64,000 nucleotides of DNA from Limnohabitans sp. 2KL-27. GTDB lineage: Bacteria; Pseudomonadota; Gammaproteobacteria; Burkholderiales; Burkholderiaceae_C. Below are positions 18,013-30,875 of this stretch, piece after piece (within the stretch, counting starts at the first letter, position 1; the number at the start of each line of letters is the position of its first letter). The translations under genes and the position numbers were made by a program. The notes beneath the pieces are model-generated. The model was not told the origin of the DNA and made no database searches. It saw only the letters and a program-made list of their open reading frames with translations. The DNA lies in NCBI RefSeq assembly GCF_001269345.1, contig NZ_CXOP01000001.1:372001-436000 (forward strand), read 5' to 3'.

Positions 18013-18768
18013 TTAGCTTCGGATTTTGTAGCCGATGCGCAAAAGGTGAAGGGTCAGACCACTGATGGCCGCCAAGGCAGTGCCGACCACGGCCAAACTG
18101 AGCCAGGGGGACACATCACTTTGGCCAAAAAAGCCGTATCGGAAACCATCGATCATGTAGAAAAACGGGTTCAGGTGGCTGAGTTTTTGCCAAAACGGCG
18201 GCAAGGAGTGGATGGAATAGAACACACCCGACAAAAAGGTCATGGGCATGATGATGAAATTTTGAAACGCGGCCATTTGGTCGAATTTTTCAGCCCAGAG
18301 CCCGGCAATCACGCCCAAGGACCCCATCATGGCCGCGCCCATGATGGCAAAGGCCAAAATCCACAACGGGTTCACAAAAGTGATGTTGACCATCCAGCCT
18401 GTGATGACGAACACCCCCAGACCCACCGCCAAACCCCGCACGATCGACGAACCCACATAGGCCACAAACCAGCTGCGGTGCGACAAAGGGGTGAGGAGCA
18501 AAAACACCAAGCTGCCCATGATCTTGCTTTGCACCAGGCTCGACGAGCTGTTGGCAAACGCGTTTTGCAGCACGCCCATCATCATCAGGCCCGGCAGCAA
18601 AAACGAGGTGTAGGCCACCTGGTCGTACACCTTCACATGGTCTTCGAGCACATGGCCAAAAATGAGCATGTACAGCACCGACGTCAGCACGGGCGCCGCC
18701 ACCGTCTGGAAAGCCACCTTCCAAAAACGCAGCACCTCTTTGTACAACAGGGTTTGCCAGCCGGTCAT
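18013..18768 (-). CDS. ABC-2 type permease (YadH-like)
   Basis: Membrane subunit of an ABC exporter, 251 residues from ATG 18768, with six hydrophobic segments. The central conserved sequence is LLPGLMMMGVLQNAFANSSSSLVQSKIMG followed by LLLTPLS, and the C-terminal half has PMTFLSGVFYSIHSLP and LNPFFYMIDGFRYGF, both diagnostic of the ABC-2 family. The frame remains open far upstream but ATG 18768 overlaps the ATPase stop as ATGA. Substrate unknown; the YadGH pair is widely conserved next to mla genes in this group. Confidence 0.92.
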   Translation of the reverse strand: MTGWQTLLYKEVLRFWKVAFQTVAAPVLTSVLYMLIFGHVLEDHVKVYDQVAYTSFLLPGLMMMGVLQNAFANSSSSLVQSKIMGSLVFLLLTPLSHRSWFVAYVGSSIVRGLAVGLGVFVITGWMVNITFVNPLWILAFAIMGAAMMGSLGVIAGLWAEKFDQMAAFQNFIIMPMTFLSGVFYSIHSLPPFWQKLSHLNPFFYMIDGFRYGFFGQSDVSPWLSLAVVGTALAAISGLTLHLLRIGYKIRS

Positions 18769-19700
18769 GCCAGGGCTCCCGAGGCGGTTTGTTTGCGGTT
18801 CATGACTTCCAGGAACACATCTTCCAGATCGGCCTGGCGAATCTCCACATCTTCCACAACCAAGCCCGCCGTGCGCAGGGTGGCCAGATGGTTTTCGATC
18901 TCGACCGCGTTGTGCACCGGCAGCTGCACGATGCGGCCGGTGACGCGGGCGATGGCCGCCACGCCAGGCGGCAAGTCGCCGTCGAGCTTGAAGCGCAGCA
19001 CCTGGCTGGTGGCCGAGCGCAGCAAGTCGGATGTGCGCTCCAGCGCCAGCAACTGCCCGCGCTTGAGCATGGCGATGCGCCCGCACAGGGCTTCGGCTTC
19101 TTCGAGGTAATGGGTGGTGAGCAAGACGGTGTGGCCTTGCTTGTTGAGTTTGGCGATGAACTGCCACAGGGTCTGGCGCAGCTCCACATCCACCCCGGCC
19201 GTGGGCTCGTCGAGCACGATCACACGCGGCTTGTGCACCAAGGCTTGCGCCACCAGCACGCGGCGCTTCATGCCGCCCGAGAGTTGGCGCATGTTGGCGC
19301 CCGCCTTGTCGCTCAGGCCCAGGCTGTCCAGCAATTCATCGATCCAAGCGTCGTTGTGCTTGACGCCAAAATAGCCCGACTGGATGCGCAGTGACTCACG
19401 CACCGTGAAAAAAGGGTCAAACACCAGCTCTTGCGGCACCACGCCCAGCAGGCGGCGGGCAGCGGCGTAATCGGTCTGCACATCGTGGCCATGCACCAGC
19501 ACGCGCCCTGTGGTGGGGCGACTCAGGCCGGCCAGGGTGCTGATCAGGGTGGTTTTGCCCGCGCCATTGGGGCCAAGCAGGCCGAAAAACTCGCCCTCCT
19601 CCACATCGAAGCTGATCTGGTCGAGCGCTTTGAACGCGGCTGCGCCCGCCTGTTTGGCCGGGTAGATCTTGGAGACGGATTGGAATGAGAGCGCTGGCAT
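18765..19700 (-). CDS. ABC transporter ATPase (YadG-like)
   Basis: Cytoplasmic ATPase partner of the ABC-2 permease that follows it, 311 residues. Walker A is GPNGAGKTT (about 43-51), the signature is LSGGMKRR, Walker B is VIVLDEPTAGVD and the switch histidine is in LLTTHYLEEAEAL. The C-terminal extension after about residue 230 resembles the DrrA/YadG type. Substrate not predictable from sequence. Confidence 0.93.
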   Translation of the reverse strand: MPALSFQSVSKIYPAKQAGAAAFKALDQISFDVEEGEFFGLLGPNGAGKTTLISTLAGLSRPTTGRVLVHGHDVQTDYAAARRLLGVVPQELVFDPFFTVRESLRIQSGYFGVKHNDAWIDELLDSLGLSDKAGANMRQLSGGMKRRVLVAQALVHKPRVIVLDEPTAGVDVELRQTLWQFIAKLNKQGHTVLLTTHYLEEAEALCGRIAMLKRGQLLALERTSDLLRSATSQVLRFKLDGDLPPGVAAIARVTGRIVQLPVHNAVEIENHLATLRTAGLVVEDVEIRQADLEDVFLEVMNRKQTASGALA

Positions 19701-19784
19701 GGGAGAAGGCTATTTTAAGTGCTGGCCTGCAGTCACCGGGGACGAGCCTGCAGATCGGCCCCAAAAGCGTTGGCAACCGCTCAC

Positions 19785-20069
19785 TCAGTCGGGCTGGAGC
19801 AGGTCCATCACCCCATACAAACTGGCCAGTTCACGCAAGCGCGGCGTCATGCCCACCACCCGCAAAGCACTGCCTTTGGCAGTCACCGCCCGGCGCAAGC
19901 CCAACAAAACGGCCAGCACCGAAGAGTCGAACTCGGCCAAGGCCGAGGCGTCCAGCGCCACCTCAGGCGGCCAGGCTTGCGGCGATTGGGACCATTGCGA
20001 CGCCCATTGCGCCAGACAAGCATCGGCTTGGTCGTGCAGCAAGGTGGCGGGCAGTTTCAAGGGGGTCAT
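19785..20069 (-). CDS. mlaB: STAS-domain protein of the phospholipid transporter (MlaB)
   Basis: Small cytoplasmic subunit that binds the MlaF ATPase. From ATG 20069 it has 94 residues; a STAS fold is suggested by EVALDASALAEFDSSVLAVLLGLRRA and KGSALRVVGMTPRLRELASLYGV. The residues DSSVL correspond to the loop that carries the regulatory serine/threonine in STAS proteins. Last gene of the mla run; its start is 11 nt past the mlaC stop. Confidence 0.88.
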   Translation of the reverse strand: MTPLKLPATLLHDQADACLAQWASQWSQSPQAWPPEVALDASALAEFDSSVLAVLLGLRRAVTAKGSALRVVGMTPRLRELASLYGVMDLLQPD

Positions 20070-20080
20070 GTCACACCGGA

Positions 20081-20734
20081 TCAAGAGGCTTTGGCGTTGG
20101 ACTTGTTGCGTGCGGCCAAGCTGGCGATCAACGCATCAATGCCACCGGCATTGATCTCTTTGGTGAACTGCGTGCGGTAGTTTTCGATCAACCAGACGCC
20201 CAGGACATTCAGATCAAAGATCATCCAGCCAGCGCCTTCGCCCGGGGTTTTTTCCAATCGGTAGTCGAGTTGGATCGGGTCACCTTTACCGCGCACCTCG
20301 GTGTTGACCACCAGATTTTTGTCTTCTTGGCCGGCACGCAGAGGCTTGACCACCACCACCTGATCGCTGACCTGACTGAGCGCACCCGAGTAGGTGCGGA
20401 CCAGCAAAATCTTGAACTCTTCCTGCAGGCGTTTTTGTTGATCAGGCGTGGCTCTGCGCCAGGCAGGGCCGGTGGCCAGAGCGGTCATGCGACGGAAATT
20501 CACATGTGGCATCAACTTGACATCCACCAACTGGATGATCTTGTTGACCTCGCCGTTGCGCAAGGACTTGTCGGCCTTGATGATGTCCAGGGTCTCGGTG
20601 GTGATGCGTTTGATGAAAGCATCAGGGGCTTCGTCTGCAGCCCAAGCAGGTCCCATGTTGGACAACAAAGCGACGGCAGAGGCCATCACCAGCAGATGGC
20701 GGCGCGACAAAAGCAAGGAAATCATCTTTTTCAT
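20081..20734 (-). CDS. mlaC: Periplasmic phospholipid-binding protein MlaC
   Basis: Soluble carrier that shuttles phospholipids between the outer-membrane MlaA and the inner-membrane MlaFEDB complex. It has 217 residues with a Sec signal (RRHLLVMASAVALLSNMGPAWAAD, cleavage after AWA). The MlaC/Ttg2D fold is recognised from MPHVNFRRMTALATGPAWRRATPDQQKRLQEEFKILL-type sequence and the C-terminal WMIFDLNVLGVWLIENYRTQF. Before its ATG there is no ribosome site but a TATAGT box 6 nt upstream, so an internal promoter is possible. Confidence 0.94.
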   Translation of the reverse strand: MKKMISLLLSRRHLLVMASAVALLSNMGPAWAADEAPDAFIKRITTETLDIIKADKSLRNGEVNKIIQLVDVKLMPHVNFRRMTALATGPAWRRATPDQQKRLQEEFKILLVRTYSGALSQVSDQVVVVKPLRAGQEDKNLVVNTEVRGKGDPIQLDYRLEKTPGEGAGWMIFDLNVLGVWLIENYRTQFTKEINAGGIDALIASLAARNKSNAKAS

Positions 20735-20812
20735 GGGTGCACTATACGGTCAGCAGCCTGGGCTCTTGTGAACAACTGTAACAAGGCACAGGGCCGCTTT
20801 CATGGCCTTGAC

Positions 20813-21544
20813 TCAGGGTTTTCCAGATTCGGTGTAGTCAAAATTGGCTGGGGGATTGCCGTCATGCACGTCGTTCTCACGCTTTTGCAAATAAGCATCC
20901 CGCACGAACGAATAGGGGTCCAGCGCGGCAGCCTTGATGACATCCAACGTCTGCAGCAAACCAGCGCGAACATCCAGCACGCGGGTCACGGACAACACAT
21001 TCCGGGTGGCGGAGTCGTTGAATTGCTGAACCGCATCCCCCTTCATGTCCAAAGGCGTGGCCAAAGTGTCCCGCAAGGTGGAGGGTCCAAAAATGGGCAG
21101 CACCAAGTAAGGTCCGGGCTGGACACCCCAATAGCCCAAGGTCTGACCCAAGTCTTCCTTGCGCTTTTCAAGTCTCATCTCGGTAGCCACATCCAGGACA
21201 CCGCCCAAACCCAAAAATGTGTTCACGGTGATGCGCATGAAGGTTTCAGCCGTGGCCTGTCCTTTCAACTGCAAGGCGCTGTTGGCCATGGACCAGACGT
21301 CGCCGATGTTGCCCAGGAAATTGTGAATCCCTGTGCGAACCGGGCTGGGCAGCACCGTGACATAAGCCTTGGCTGCGGGCTGGATCGCCATGACGTCCAG
21401 CGCATCGTTGAATTGGTAAACACTGCGGTTCATGGTTTCCCATGGATCGCGTGGATCAGGATTTTTGACAGTGGCACAACCTTGCAATATGAGCAAGACG
21501 CAGCCCACCAGCATCAGGCTGATGCGTCGGGTCGAGAAATTCAT
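20813..21544 (-). CDS. mlaA: Outer-membrane lipoprotein MlaA (VacJ)
   Basis: Removes misplaced phospholipid from the outer leaflet and passes it to MlaC. It has 243 residues with a lipoprotein signal whose lipobox is LILQGC (cysteine about 22). The conserved start of the mature region, DPWETMNRSVYQFNDALD, and PVRTGIHNFLGNIGDVWSMANSAL, GVQPGPYLVLPIFGPSTLRD are clear. In enterobacteria mlaA is elsewhere; here it is inserted between mlaD and mlaC. It overlaps mlaD by 4 nt. Confidence 0.95.
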   Translation of the reverse strand: MNFSTRRISLMLVGCVLLILQGCATVKNPDPRDPWETMNRSVYQFNDALDVMAIQPAAKAYVTVLPSPVRTGIHNFLGNIGDVWSMANSALQLKGQATAETFMRITVNTFLGLGGVLDVATEMRLEKRKEDLGQTLGYWGVQPGPYLVLPIFGPSTLRDTLATPLDMKGDAVQQFNDSATRNVLSVTRVLDVRAGLLQTLDVIKAAALDPYSFVRDAYLQKRENDVHDGNPPANFDYTESGKP

Positions 21545-22020
21545 GGCTCTTGACTTTCTGCCGCAGGTTTTTCTGCCTGGCTGTAAAGGAATTGGCTGAT
21601 CAGGTTTTCCAAAATCACCGCCGACTGGGTCGATCCGATCTTGTCGCCTGCCACCAGATTTTTCTCTTCCGCACCTGGCGACATGTCCAGGTACTGCTCA
21701 CCCAGCAAACCGCTGGTGAGGATTTTCAGGGAACTGTCTTGGGGAAAACCATGCTCGGACTGCAAGGCCAGCGTGACTTTGGCCTGAAAGGATTCGCCGT
21801 CGAACTCGATTTTCTTGACCCGTCCGACCACCACCCCGGCACTCTTGACGGCCGCACCGGGCTTGAGCCCCCCGATGTTGTCGAACTTGGCCGTGACCTC
21901 GTAATCCTTGCTGAAACTCCAAGTCAGCAGGTTGGCCGCCTTGAGCGCCAAAAAGAGCACGGCGACAGCACCGAGCAGCACAAACAAACCCACCCACACA
22001 TCATTTTTTGAACGTTGCAT
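21541..22020 (-). CDS. mlaD: MCE-domain protein MlaD
   Basis: Inner-membrane-anchored, hexameric MCE protein forming the periplasmic lipid channel of the Mla complex. It has 159 residues, close to the E. coli protein. One N-terminal helix (VWVGLFVLLGAVAVLFLAL, about 8-26) and an MCE domain with FDNIGGLKPGAAVKSAGVVVGRVKKI followed by LTSGLLGEQYLDMSPG. It starts 10 nt after mlaE. Confidence 0.95.
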   Translation of the reverse strand: MQRSKNDVWVGLFVLLGAVAVLFLALKAANLLTWSFSKDYEVTAKFDNIGGLKPGAAVKSAGVVVGRVKKIEFDGESFQAKVTLALQSEHGFPQDSSLKILTSGLLGEQYLDMSPGAEEKNLVAGDKIGSTQSAVILENLISQFLYSQAEKPAAESQEP

Positions 22021-22030
22021 GCCGTCCTCC

Positions 22031-22813
22031 TCAAATGCTGAACATCATCGCGGTCAGGATGAAGTCCAGTCCCAACACCGACAAAGAAGAAACCACCACG
22101 CTGCGGGTGGTGGCGCTGGCCACACCTTCAGGCGTGGGCTTGGCCACATAGCCTTGCAGCAAGGCGATGAAGGTCACGGCCACGCCAAACACCACGCTTT
22201 TGATGATGCCGTTGCCCACGTCCTTGAACACATCCACGCCGCCTTGCATCTGACTCCAGAACGACCCCGCGTCCACGCCAATCAACAAAACACCCACCAC
22301 ATAGCCACCCACAATCCCCACCGCGCTGAACACGGCCGCGAGCAAGGGCAAAGCGATGATGCCGCCCCAAAAACGCGGCGCCAAAATGCGCTGCACCGGG
22401 TCGACCGCCATCATTTCCAAAGCGGTCAGCTGCTCGCCCGCCCGCATGAGACCGATCTCGGCCGTGAGCGATGCACCGGCACGGCCTGCAAACAACAAAG
22501 CGGCCACCACCGGGCCCAACTCACGCACCAAACTGAGGGCCACGAGCAAACCCAATGCCTCGGCAGAGCCATAACGCTGCAAGGTGTAGTAGCCCTGCAG
22601 ACCCAGCACAAAGCCCACAAACAAGCCCGACACGGTGATGATGGCCAGGGAATAGTTGCCCAGGAAATGCACCTGGTCGCGCACCAAGCCAAAACGCTTG
22701 AGCGCCGCACCCGACATGCCCAGCAACTTGAAAAACAAACGCGCGGCAAAGCCCCAATCGGCCATCAGTTGGCGGGTGGATGCGCCCAAAGCGCCCAGCA
22801 TGGCGGTGATCAT
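22031..22813 (-). CDS. mlaE: Phospholipid ABC transporter permease MlaE
   Basis: Membrane subunit of the Mla ABC transporter, 260 residues, about five or six hydrophobic helices. Characteristic permease sequence RELGPVVAALLFAGRAGASLTAEIGLM and QLTALEMMAVDPVQRILAPRFWGG occur at about 100-150. It overlaps the mlaF stop by 4 nt. Confidence 0.95.
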   Translation of the reverse strand: MITAMLGALGASTRQLMADWGFAARLFFKLLGMSGAALKRFGLVRDQVHFLGNYSLAIITVSGLFVGFVLGLQGYYTLQRYGSAEALGLLVALSLVRELGPVVAALLFAGRAGASLTAEIGLMRAGEQLTALEMMAVDPVQRILAPRFWGGIIALPLLAAVFSAVGIVGGYVVGVLLIGVDAGSFWSQMQGGVDVFKDVGNGIIKSVVFGVAVTFIALLQGYVAKPTPEGVASATTRSVVVSSLSVLGLDFILTAMMFSI

Positions 22814-23628
22814 GCCGACCTCCGGCCATAGTCTTGCGCGGCCGTGGGCGCCGGGTAATGGAACGGCACGGGACCATCGCTGAGCGCATGCACAAACTGG
22901 TGGATCAGCGGGTCGGTGCTGGCCCGCAGCTCCGCTGGTGTCCCCTGAGCTGCCACGCCGCCATTGGCCAGAATGACCACATGGTCGGCGATTTCAAAAG
23001 TTTCGTTGACATCGTGCGACACCACCACGCTGGTGATGCCCAGGCTGTCGTTCAAGCGGCGGATCAGCCGCGCCGCCGTACCCAGCGAGATCGGGTCCAG
23101 ACCGGCAAAGGGCTCGTCGTACATGATCAAGTCGGGGTCGAGGGCAATGGCGCGGGCCAAGGCCACGCGCCGGCTCATGCCACCAGAAATCTCGGAAGGC
23201 CTCATGTCCCTCGCACCGCGCAAGCCCACCGCATCGAGCTTCATCAGCACGATGTCGCGGATCAGGTCTTCGGACAAGTGGGTGTGTTCGCGCAAGGGAA
23301 AGGCCACGTTGTCGAACACACTCATGTCGGTGAACAACGCACCGAACTGGAACAGCATGCCCATGCGACGTCGTGCCGCATACAACTCGGGTTGGCGCAT
23401 GGGGGTGATGTCCTCGCCATCGAACAAGAGCTGCCCATGGCTGGCCCGGATTTGCCCACCAATGAGGCGCAGCACCGTGGTCTTGCCGCCCCCCGATACG
23501 CCCATCAAGGCCGTGACTTGTCCTCGCGGCACATTGAAGCTCAGATGCTTCAAGATGACACGGTCGCCGTACCCGAAAGTCAGGTCGCGCAGTTCAACAA
23601 GTGGCGGTGGTGTGGATGTGGCGTTCAT
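22810..23628 (-). CDS. mlaF: Phospholipid ABC transporter ATPase MlaF
   Basis: Cytoplasmic ATPase powering Mla lipid transport. From ATG 23628 it has 272 residues (a TTG at 23637 would add three). Walker A GVSGGGKTT, signature SGGMSRRVALARA, Walker B LIMYDEPFAGLDP and VVSHDVNETF are intact. First gene of the mlaFEDACB run. There is no ribosome site other than within a perfect palindrome that ends 7 nt upstream of the ATG. Confidence 0.95.
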   Translation of the reverse strand: MNATSTPPPLVELRDLTFGYGDRVILKHLSFNVPRGQVTALMGVSGGGKTTVLRLIGGQIRASHGQLLFDGEDITPMRQPELYAARRRMGMLFQFGALFTDMSVFDNVAFPLREHTHLSEDLIRDIVLMKLDAVGLRGARDMRPSEISGGMSRRVALARAIALDPDLIMYDEPFAGLDPISLGTAARLIRRLNDSLGITSVVVSHDVNETFEIADHVVILANGGVAAQGTPAELRASTDPLIHQFVHALSDGPVPFHYPAPTAAQDYGRRSA

Positions 23629-23634
23629 GAAAGA

Positions 23635-23660
23635 CAAGAGCCGGATGGATCCGGCTCTTG
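23635..23660. repeat. Perfect 26-bp palindrome upstream of mlaF
   Basis: Two 12-bp arms, CAAGAGCCGGAT and ATCCGGCTCTTG, separated by GG. It lies between gltD and mlaF, ending 7 nt before the mlaF ATG. On the minus-strand transcript the hairpin is followed by TCTTTC, a poor U-tract. It could be the gltBD terminator, a hairpin that hides the mlaF ribosome-binding region, or an operator; sequence alone does not decide. Confidence 0.7.
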
Positions 23661-23733
23661 TGGTGCTAACTCACCCGGATCGGCGCTGTGCCGTCCTTCG
23701 GGTTTAAGGGATTTTACCTACAACCGGACCCGC

Positions 23734-25215
23734 TCAGCGTGGCAGATCGCTTTTCCCCATCAAGAATTCGTCCACGGCGCGGGCTGCTTGACGGCCTTCG
23801 CGGATGGCCCACACCACCAAGGACTGACCCCGGCGCATGTCGCCTGCGGCAAAGACCTTGGCCACGTTGGTGGCATAGCCCCCCGTGAAGTCGGTGCTGG
23901 CCTTGGCGTTGCCACGGGCGTCCTTGTCAATGCCAAAGGCGTCGAGCACCGTGGCGACCGGGTTGGTGAAGCCCATGGCCAGCAAGACCATGTCGGCTTT
24001 GTATGCCTTCTCGGTGCCGGGCACTTCAACCATCTTGCCGTCTTTGAACTCGACGTGCACGGTTTTCAGACCGGTGACTTTGCCCTTTTCGCCCATGAAC
24101 TCCTTGGTGGAGATGGCGAACTCGCGCTGGAGCAGACCTTTTTCGGCGCTTTCGTCGTGGCTGGAGCTGGTGCGCAGCTTCATGGGCCAGTAGGGCCAGA
24201 TCATCGCCTTGTTTTCTTTTTCGGGCGGCTCGGGCATCACCTCGAATTGGGTCACGCTCACGGCGCCATGGCGTGTGCTGGTGCCCACGCAGTCGCTGCC
24301 GGTGTCGCCGCCACCGATCACGATGACGTTTTTGCCGTCAGCGCGCAGCTGGCCTTTGAGCTTGTCGCCCGCGTTGACCTTGTTTTGCTGGGGCAGGAAT
24401 TCCATCGCGAAATGGATGCCGTCGAGGTCACGGCCTGGCACAGGCAGGTCACGCGACTGCTCGGAGCCGCCTGTGAGCAGCACCGCGTCAAAGTCTTTTT
24501 GGAGCTGCTCGGCGCTGATGGTTTCCTTGGCCCAGTTGGTGACCTTGGAGTCCTTGGGCCATTCACCCACCAGCACGCTGGTGCGGATCTTCACGCCTTC
24601 GGCTTCGAGCTGCTGCACGCGCCGGTCAATGTGCGTCTTTTCCATCTTGAAGTCGGGGATGCCGTAACGCAGCAAGCCACCCACGCGGTCGTTCTTTTCG
24701 AACAAGGTCACATCGTGGCCGGCGCGTGCCAGCTGCTGTGCGGCAGCCAGGCCAGCGGGGCCCGCGCCAATCACAGCCACGGTCTTGCCGGTCTTGACTT
24801 TGGCAGGGCGGGGCGTGACCCAGCCTTCGGCCCAAGCGCGGTCGATGATGGCGTGCTCGATCGACTTGATGCCGACGGCGTCGTCGTTGAAGTTGACCAC
24901 GCAAGCGGCCTCGCACGGTGCGGGGCAGATGCGGCCGGTGAACTCGGGGAAGTTGTTGGTGCTGTGCAGCACCTCGATCGCGTTCTTCCAGTCGCCTTCA
25001 AACACCAGATTGTTGAAATCGGGAATGATGTTGTTGACCGGGCAGCCGTTGTTGCAAAACGGCGTGCCGCAGTCCATGCAACGCGCTGCTTGTGTTTTCG
25101 ACTGCTCGGGCGTCAGTCCGATCACGAACTCGTTGTAGTTCTTCAAGCGCTCGACCACCGGCTTGTAGCCTTCTTCGATGCGCTCGAATTCCATGAAACC
25201 TGTGATTTTTCCCAT
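23734..25215 (-). CDS. gltD: Glutamate synthase small subunit
   Basis: NADPH-oxidising flavoprotein that feeds electrons to the GltB large subunit for glutamate formation. It has 493 residues. N-terminal cysteine clusters for Fe-S centres are [14 protein letters not shown] and CPAPCEAAC; the FAD site is [15 protein letters not shown] and the NADPH site is [13 protein letters not shown]; the C-terminal [18 protein letters not shown] is typical. It is 29 nt downstream of gltB. Confidence 0.97.
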   Translation of the reverse strand: MGKITGFMEFERIEEGYKPVVERLKNYNEFVIGLTPEQSKTQAARCMDCGTPFCNNGCPVNNIIPDFNNLVFEGDWKNAIEVLHSTNNFPEFTGRICPAPCEAACVVNFNDDAVGIKSIEHAIIDRAWAEGWVTPRPAKVKTGKTVAVIGAGPAGLAAAQQLARAGHDVTLFEKNDRVGGLLRYGIPDFKMEKTHIDRRVQQLEAEGVKIRTSVLVGEWPKDSKVTNWAKETISAEQLQKDFDAVLLTGGSEQSRDLPVPGRDLDGIHFAMEFLPQQNKVNAGDKLKGQLRADGKNVIVIGGGDTGSDCVGTSTRHGAVSVTQFEVMPEPPEKENKAMIWPYWPMKLRTSSSHDESAEKGLLQREFAISTKEFMGEKGKVTGLKTVHVEFKDGKMVEVPGTEKAYKADMVLLAMGFTNPVATVLDAFGIDKDARGNAKASTDFTGGYATNVAKVFAAGDMRRGQSLVVWAIREGRQAARAVDEFLMGKSDLPR

Positions 25216-25244
25216 GATGTTTCCTTAGATTCTTGACGTGGGGC

Positions 25245-29939
<4,695 letters not shown>

Positions 29940-30003
29940 GGGCGTTCCTAAGGGTTTTTACGCAGAGCGAGGAGTGTAGTGCACAGCAGCATCCATGCCA
30001 ATC

Positions 30004-30036
30004 TTTTTAATTGGGGTCAGATCCCGATTAATTTAA
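30004..30036 (+). repeat. REP-like element, left copy
   Basis: Contains TTTAATTGGGGTCAGATCCC followed by GATTAA, an imperfect palindrome. The same sequence, inverted and with one base changed, lies on the other side of the transposase gene at 30797-30824. Confidence 0.8.
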
Positions 30037-30054
30037 CCTTTGAACTGACTTTGA

Positions 30055-30073
30055 TTTAATTGGGGACAGATTC
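30055..30073 (+). repeat. Partial REP-like element
   Basis: TTTAATTGGGGACAGATTC: the first half of the REP-like unit with one substitution, running into the stop codon of the transposase gene. It is in the same orientation as the copy 50 bp to its left. Confidence 0.65.
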
Positions 30074-30767
30074 AACCGACTGTCTTTTTGGAAGGTCGCC
30101 CGGCCCTGCCAGGCACCAGGCGCCGGTGGGTGGCTTGCTGCAAGGCCCCCACGAAATCGGCCGACCCCAGCGCCCAGCCCGACAAGGCGCTTTGGGTGAG
30201 TTGGTCCTTTTCGCGCTGCGCCAGACCCGTCTGCACCAGCTCGGCATAGGCGGCCTCACGGGCAAACGGGGTGTTGCCCAAGCCCCAAAACAGGGCATGC
30301 GGCGTCACCCATTTGTCGCTCAACTGCCCAATACAGTGCCTGTGACTGGACCATTTGAAATCGGCAGCTTGCGCCACCATGCCCGCCCTCACCGGGTTCA
30401 GGTCGATGTAGGCCATGCAAGCCAAAAGATAGCGCTCACTCTCGATAAGGTTGCTGCGGTAGCGCCCTTCCCACAGTGTGCCGGTGCGCTGGTGCCGCAA
30501 ATTGAAGTAGCGCACATAGGCCCGTCCCACGGCTTGCATCATCTGCGGCAGGCCCTCGTCGGTTTCGGGCGTGAGCAGCAAATGAAAATGGTTGTCCATG
30601 ACCACGTAAGCATGGATGGCCACCTTGAAAGTTTGCGCATGCTCTTGCCACAGCGACAACAAGCGTTCGCGGTCGGCATCGTCGCGCACGATGGCCTGGC
30701 GGTCGTTGCCGCGTTGGATGACGTGGTGCGGGTAAGCGGCAAGGGTGAGGCGGGGCTGGCGGGCCAT
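30072..30767 (-). CDS. REP-associated tyrosine transposase (RAYT, IS200-like Y1 family)
   Basis: Single-strand DNA endonuclease of the HUH class, 231 residues from ATG 30767. The HUH pair is His60 and His62 in MDNHFHLLL; the YVRYFN and GTLWEGRYRSNLI blocks and the helix RYLLACMAYIDLNPVRAGM are RAYT hallmarks, with Tyr112 and Tyr119 as candidates for the nucleophile. The C-terminus is a basic extension ending GRPSKKTVG. The reading frame is intact, so it may still be functional. Confidence 0.92.
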   Translation of the reverse strand: MARQPRLTLAAYPHHVIQRGNDRQAIVRDDADRERLLSLWQEHAQTFKVAIHAYVVMDNHFHLLLTPETDEGLPQMMQAVGRAYVRYFNLRHQRTGTLWEGRYRSNLIESERYLLACMAYIDLNPVRAGMVAQAADFKWSSHRHCIGQLSDKWVTPHALFWGLGNTPFAREAAYAELVQTGLAQREKDQLTQSALSGWALGSADFVGALQQATHRRLVPGRAGRPSKKTVG

Positions 30768-30796
30768 GGTCAAAATCCCAGAGAGAAGACCGACAG

Positions 30797-30824
30797 TTTA
30801 ATTGGGATCTGACCCCAATTAAAT
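30797..30824 (-). repeat. REP-like element, right copy (inverted)
   Basis: On the minus strand reads ATTTAATTGGGGTCAGATCC then CAATTAAA, matching the left copy over more than 20 bases with a single difference in the second arm. The two arms AATTGGG and CCCAATT can form a hairpin. Confidence 0.8.
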
Positions 30825-30875
30825 CCAAGCGCCCGCGCGACAGCCGGGTGATCCCCGCGCCATTAAGCTTGAGCC

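Larger units (their letters stand above)
30004..30824. mobile_element. RAYT transposase with flanking inverted REP-like elements
   Basis: A 696-nt transposase gene bracketed by inverted copies of a palindromic REP-like unit built on GGGGTCAGATCCC. This is the domestic RAYT/REP arrangement: a single-copy transposase relative that mobilises or maintains short palindromic repeats elsewhere in the genome. It sits between the gltB promoter and the AtuA gene. Confidence 0.75.

Noticed and set aside
22834..25236. Open frame of 800 codons on the plus strand opposite gltD and mlaF
   Set aside because: Shadow of two well-identified genes; nothing recognisable in the translation.
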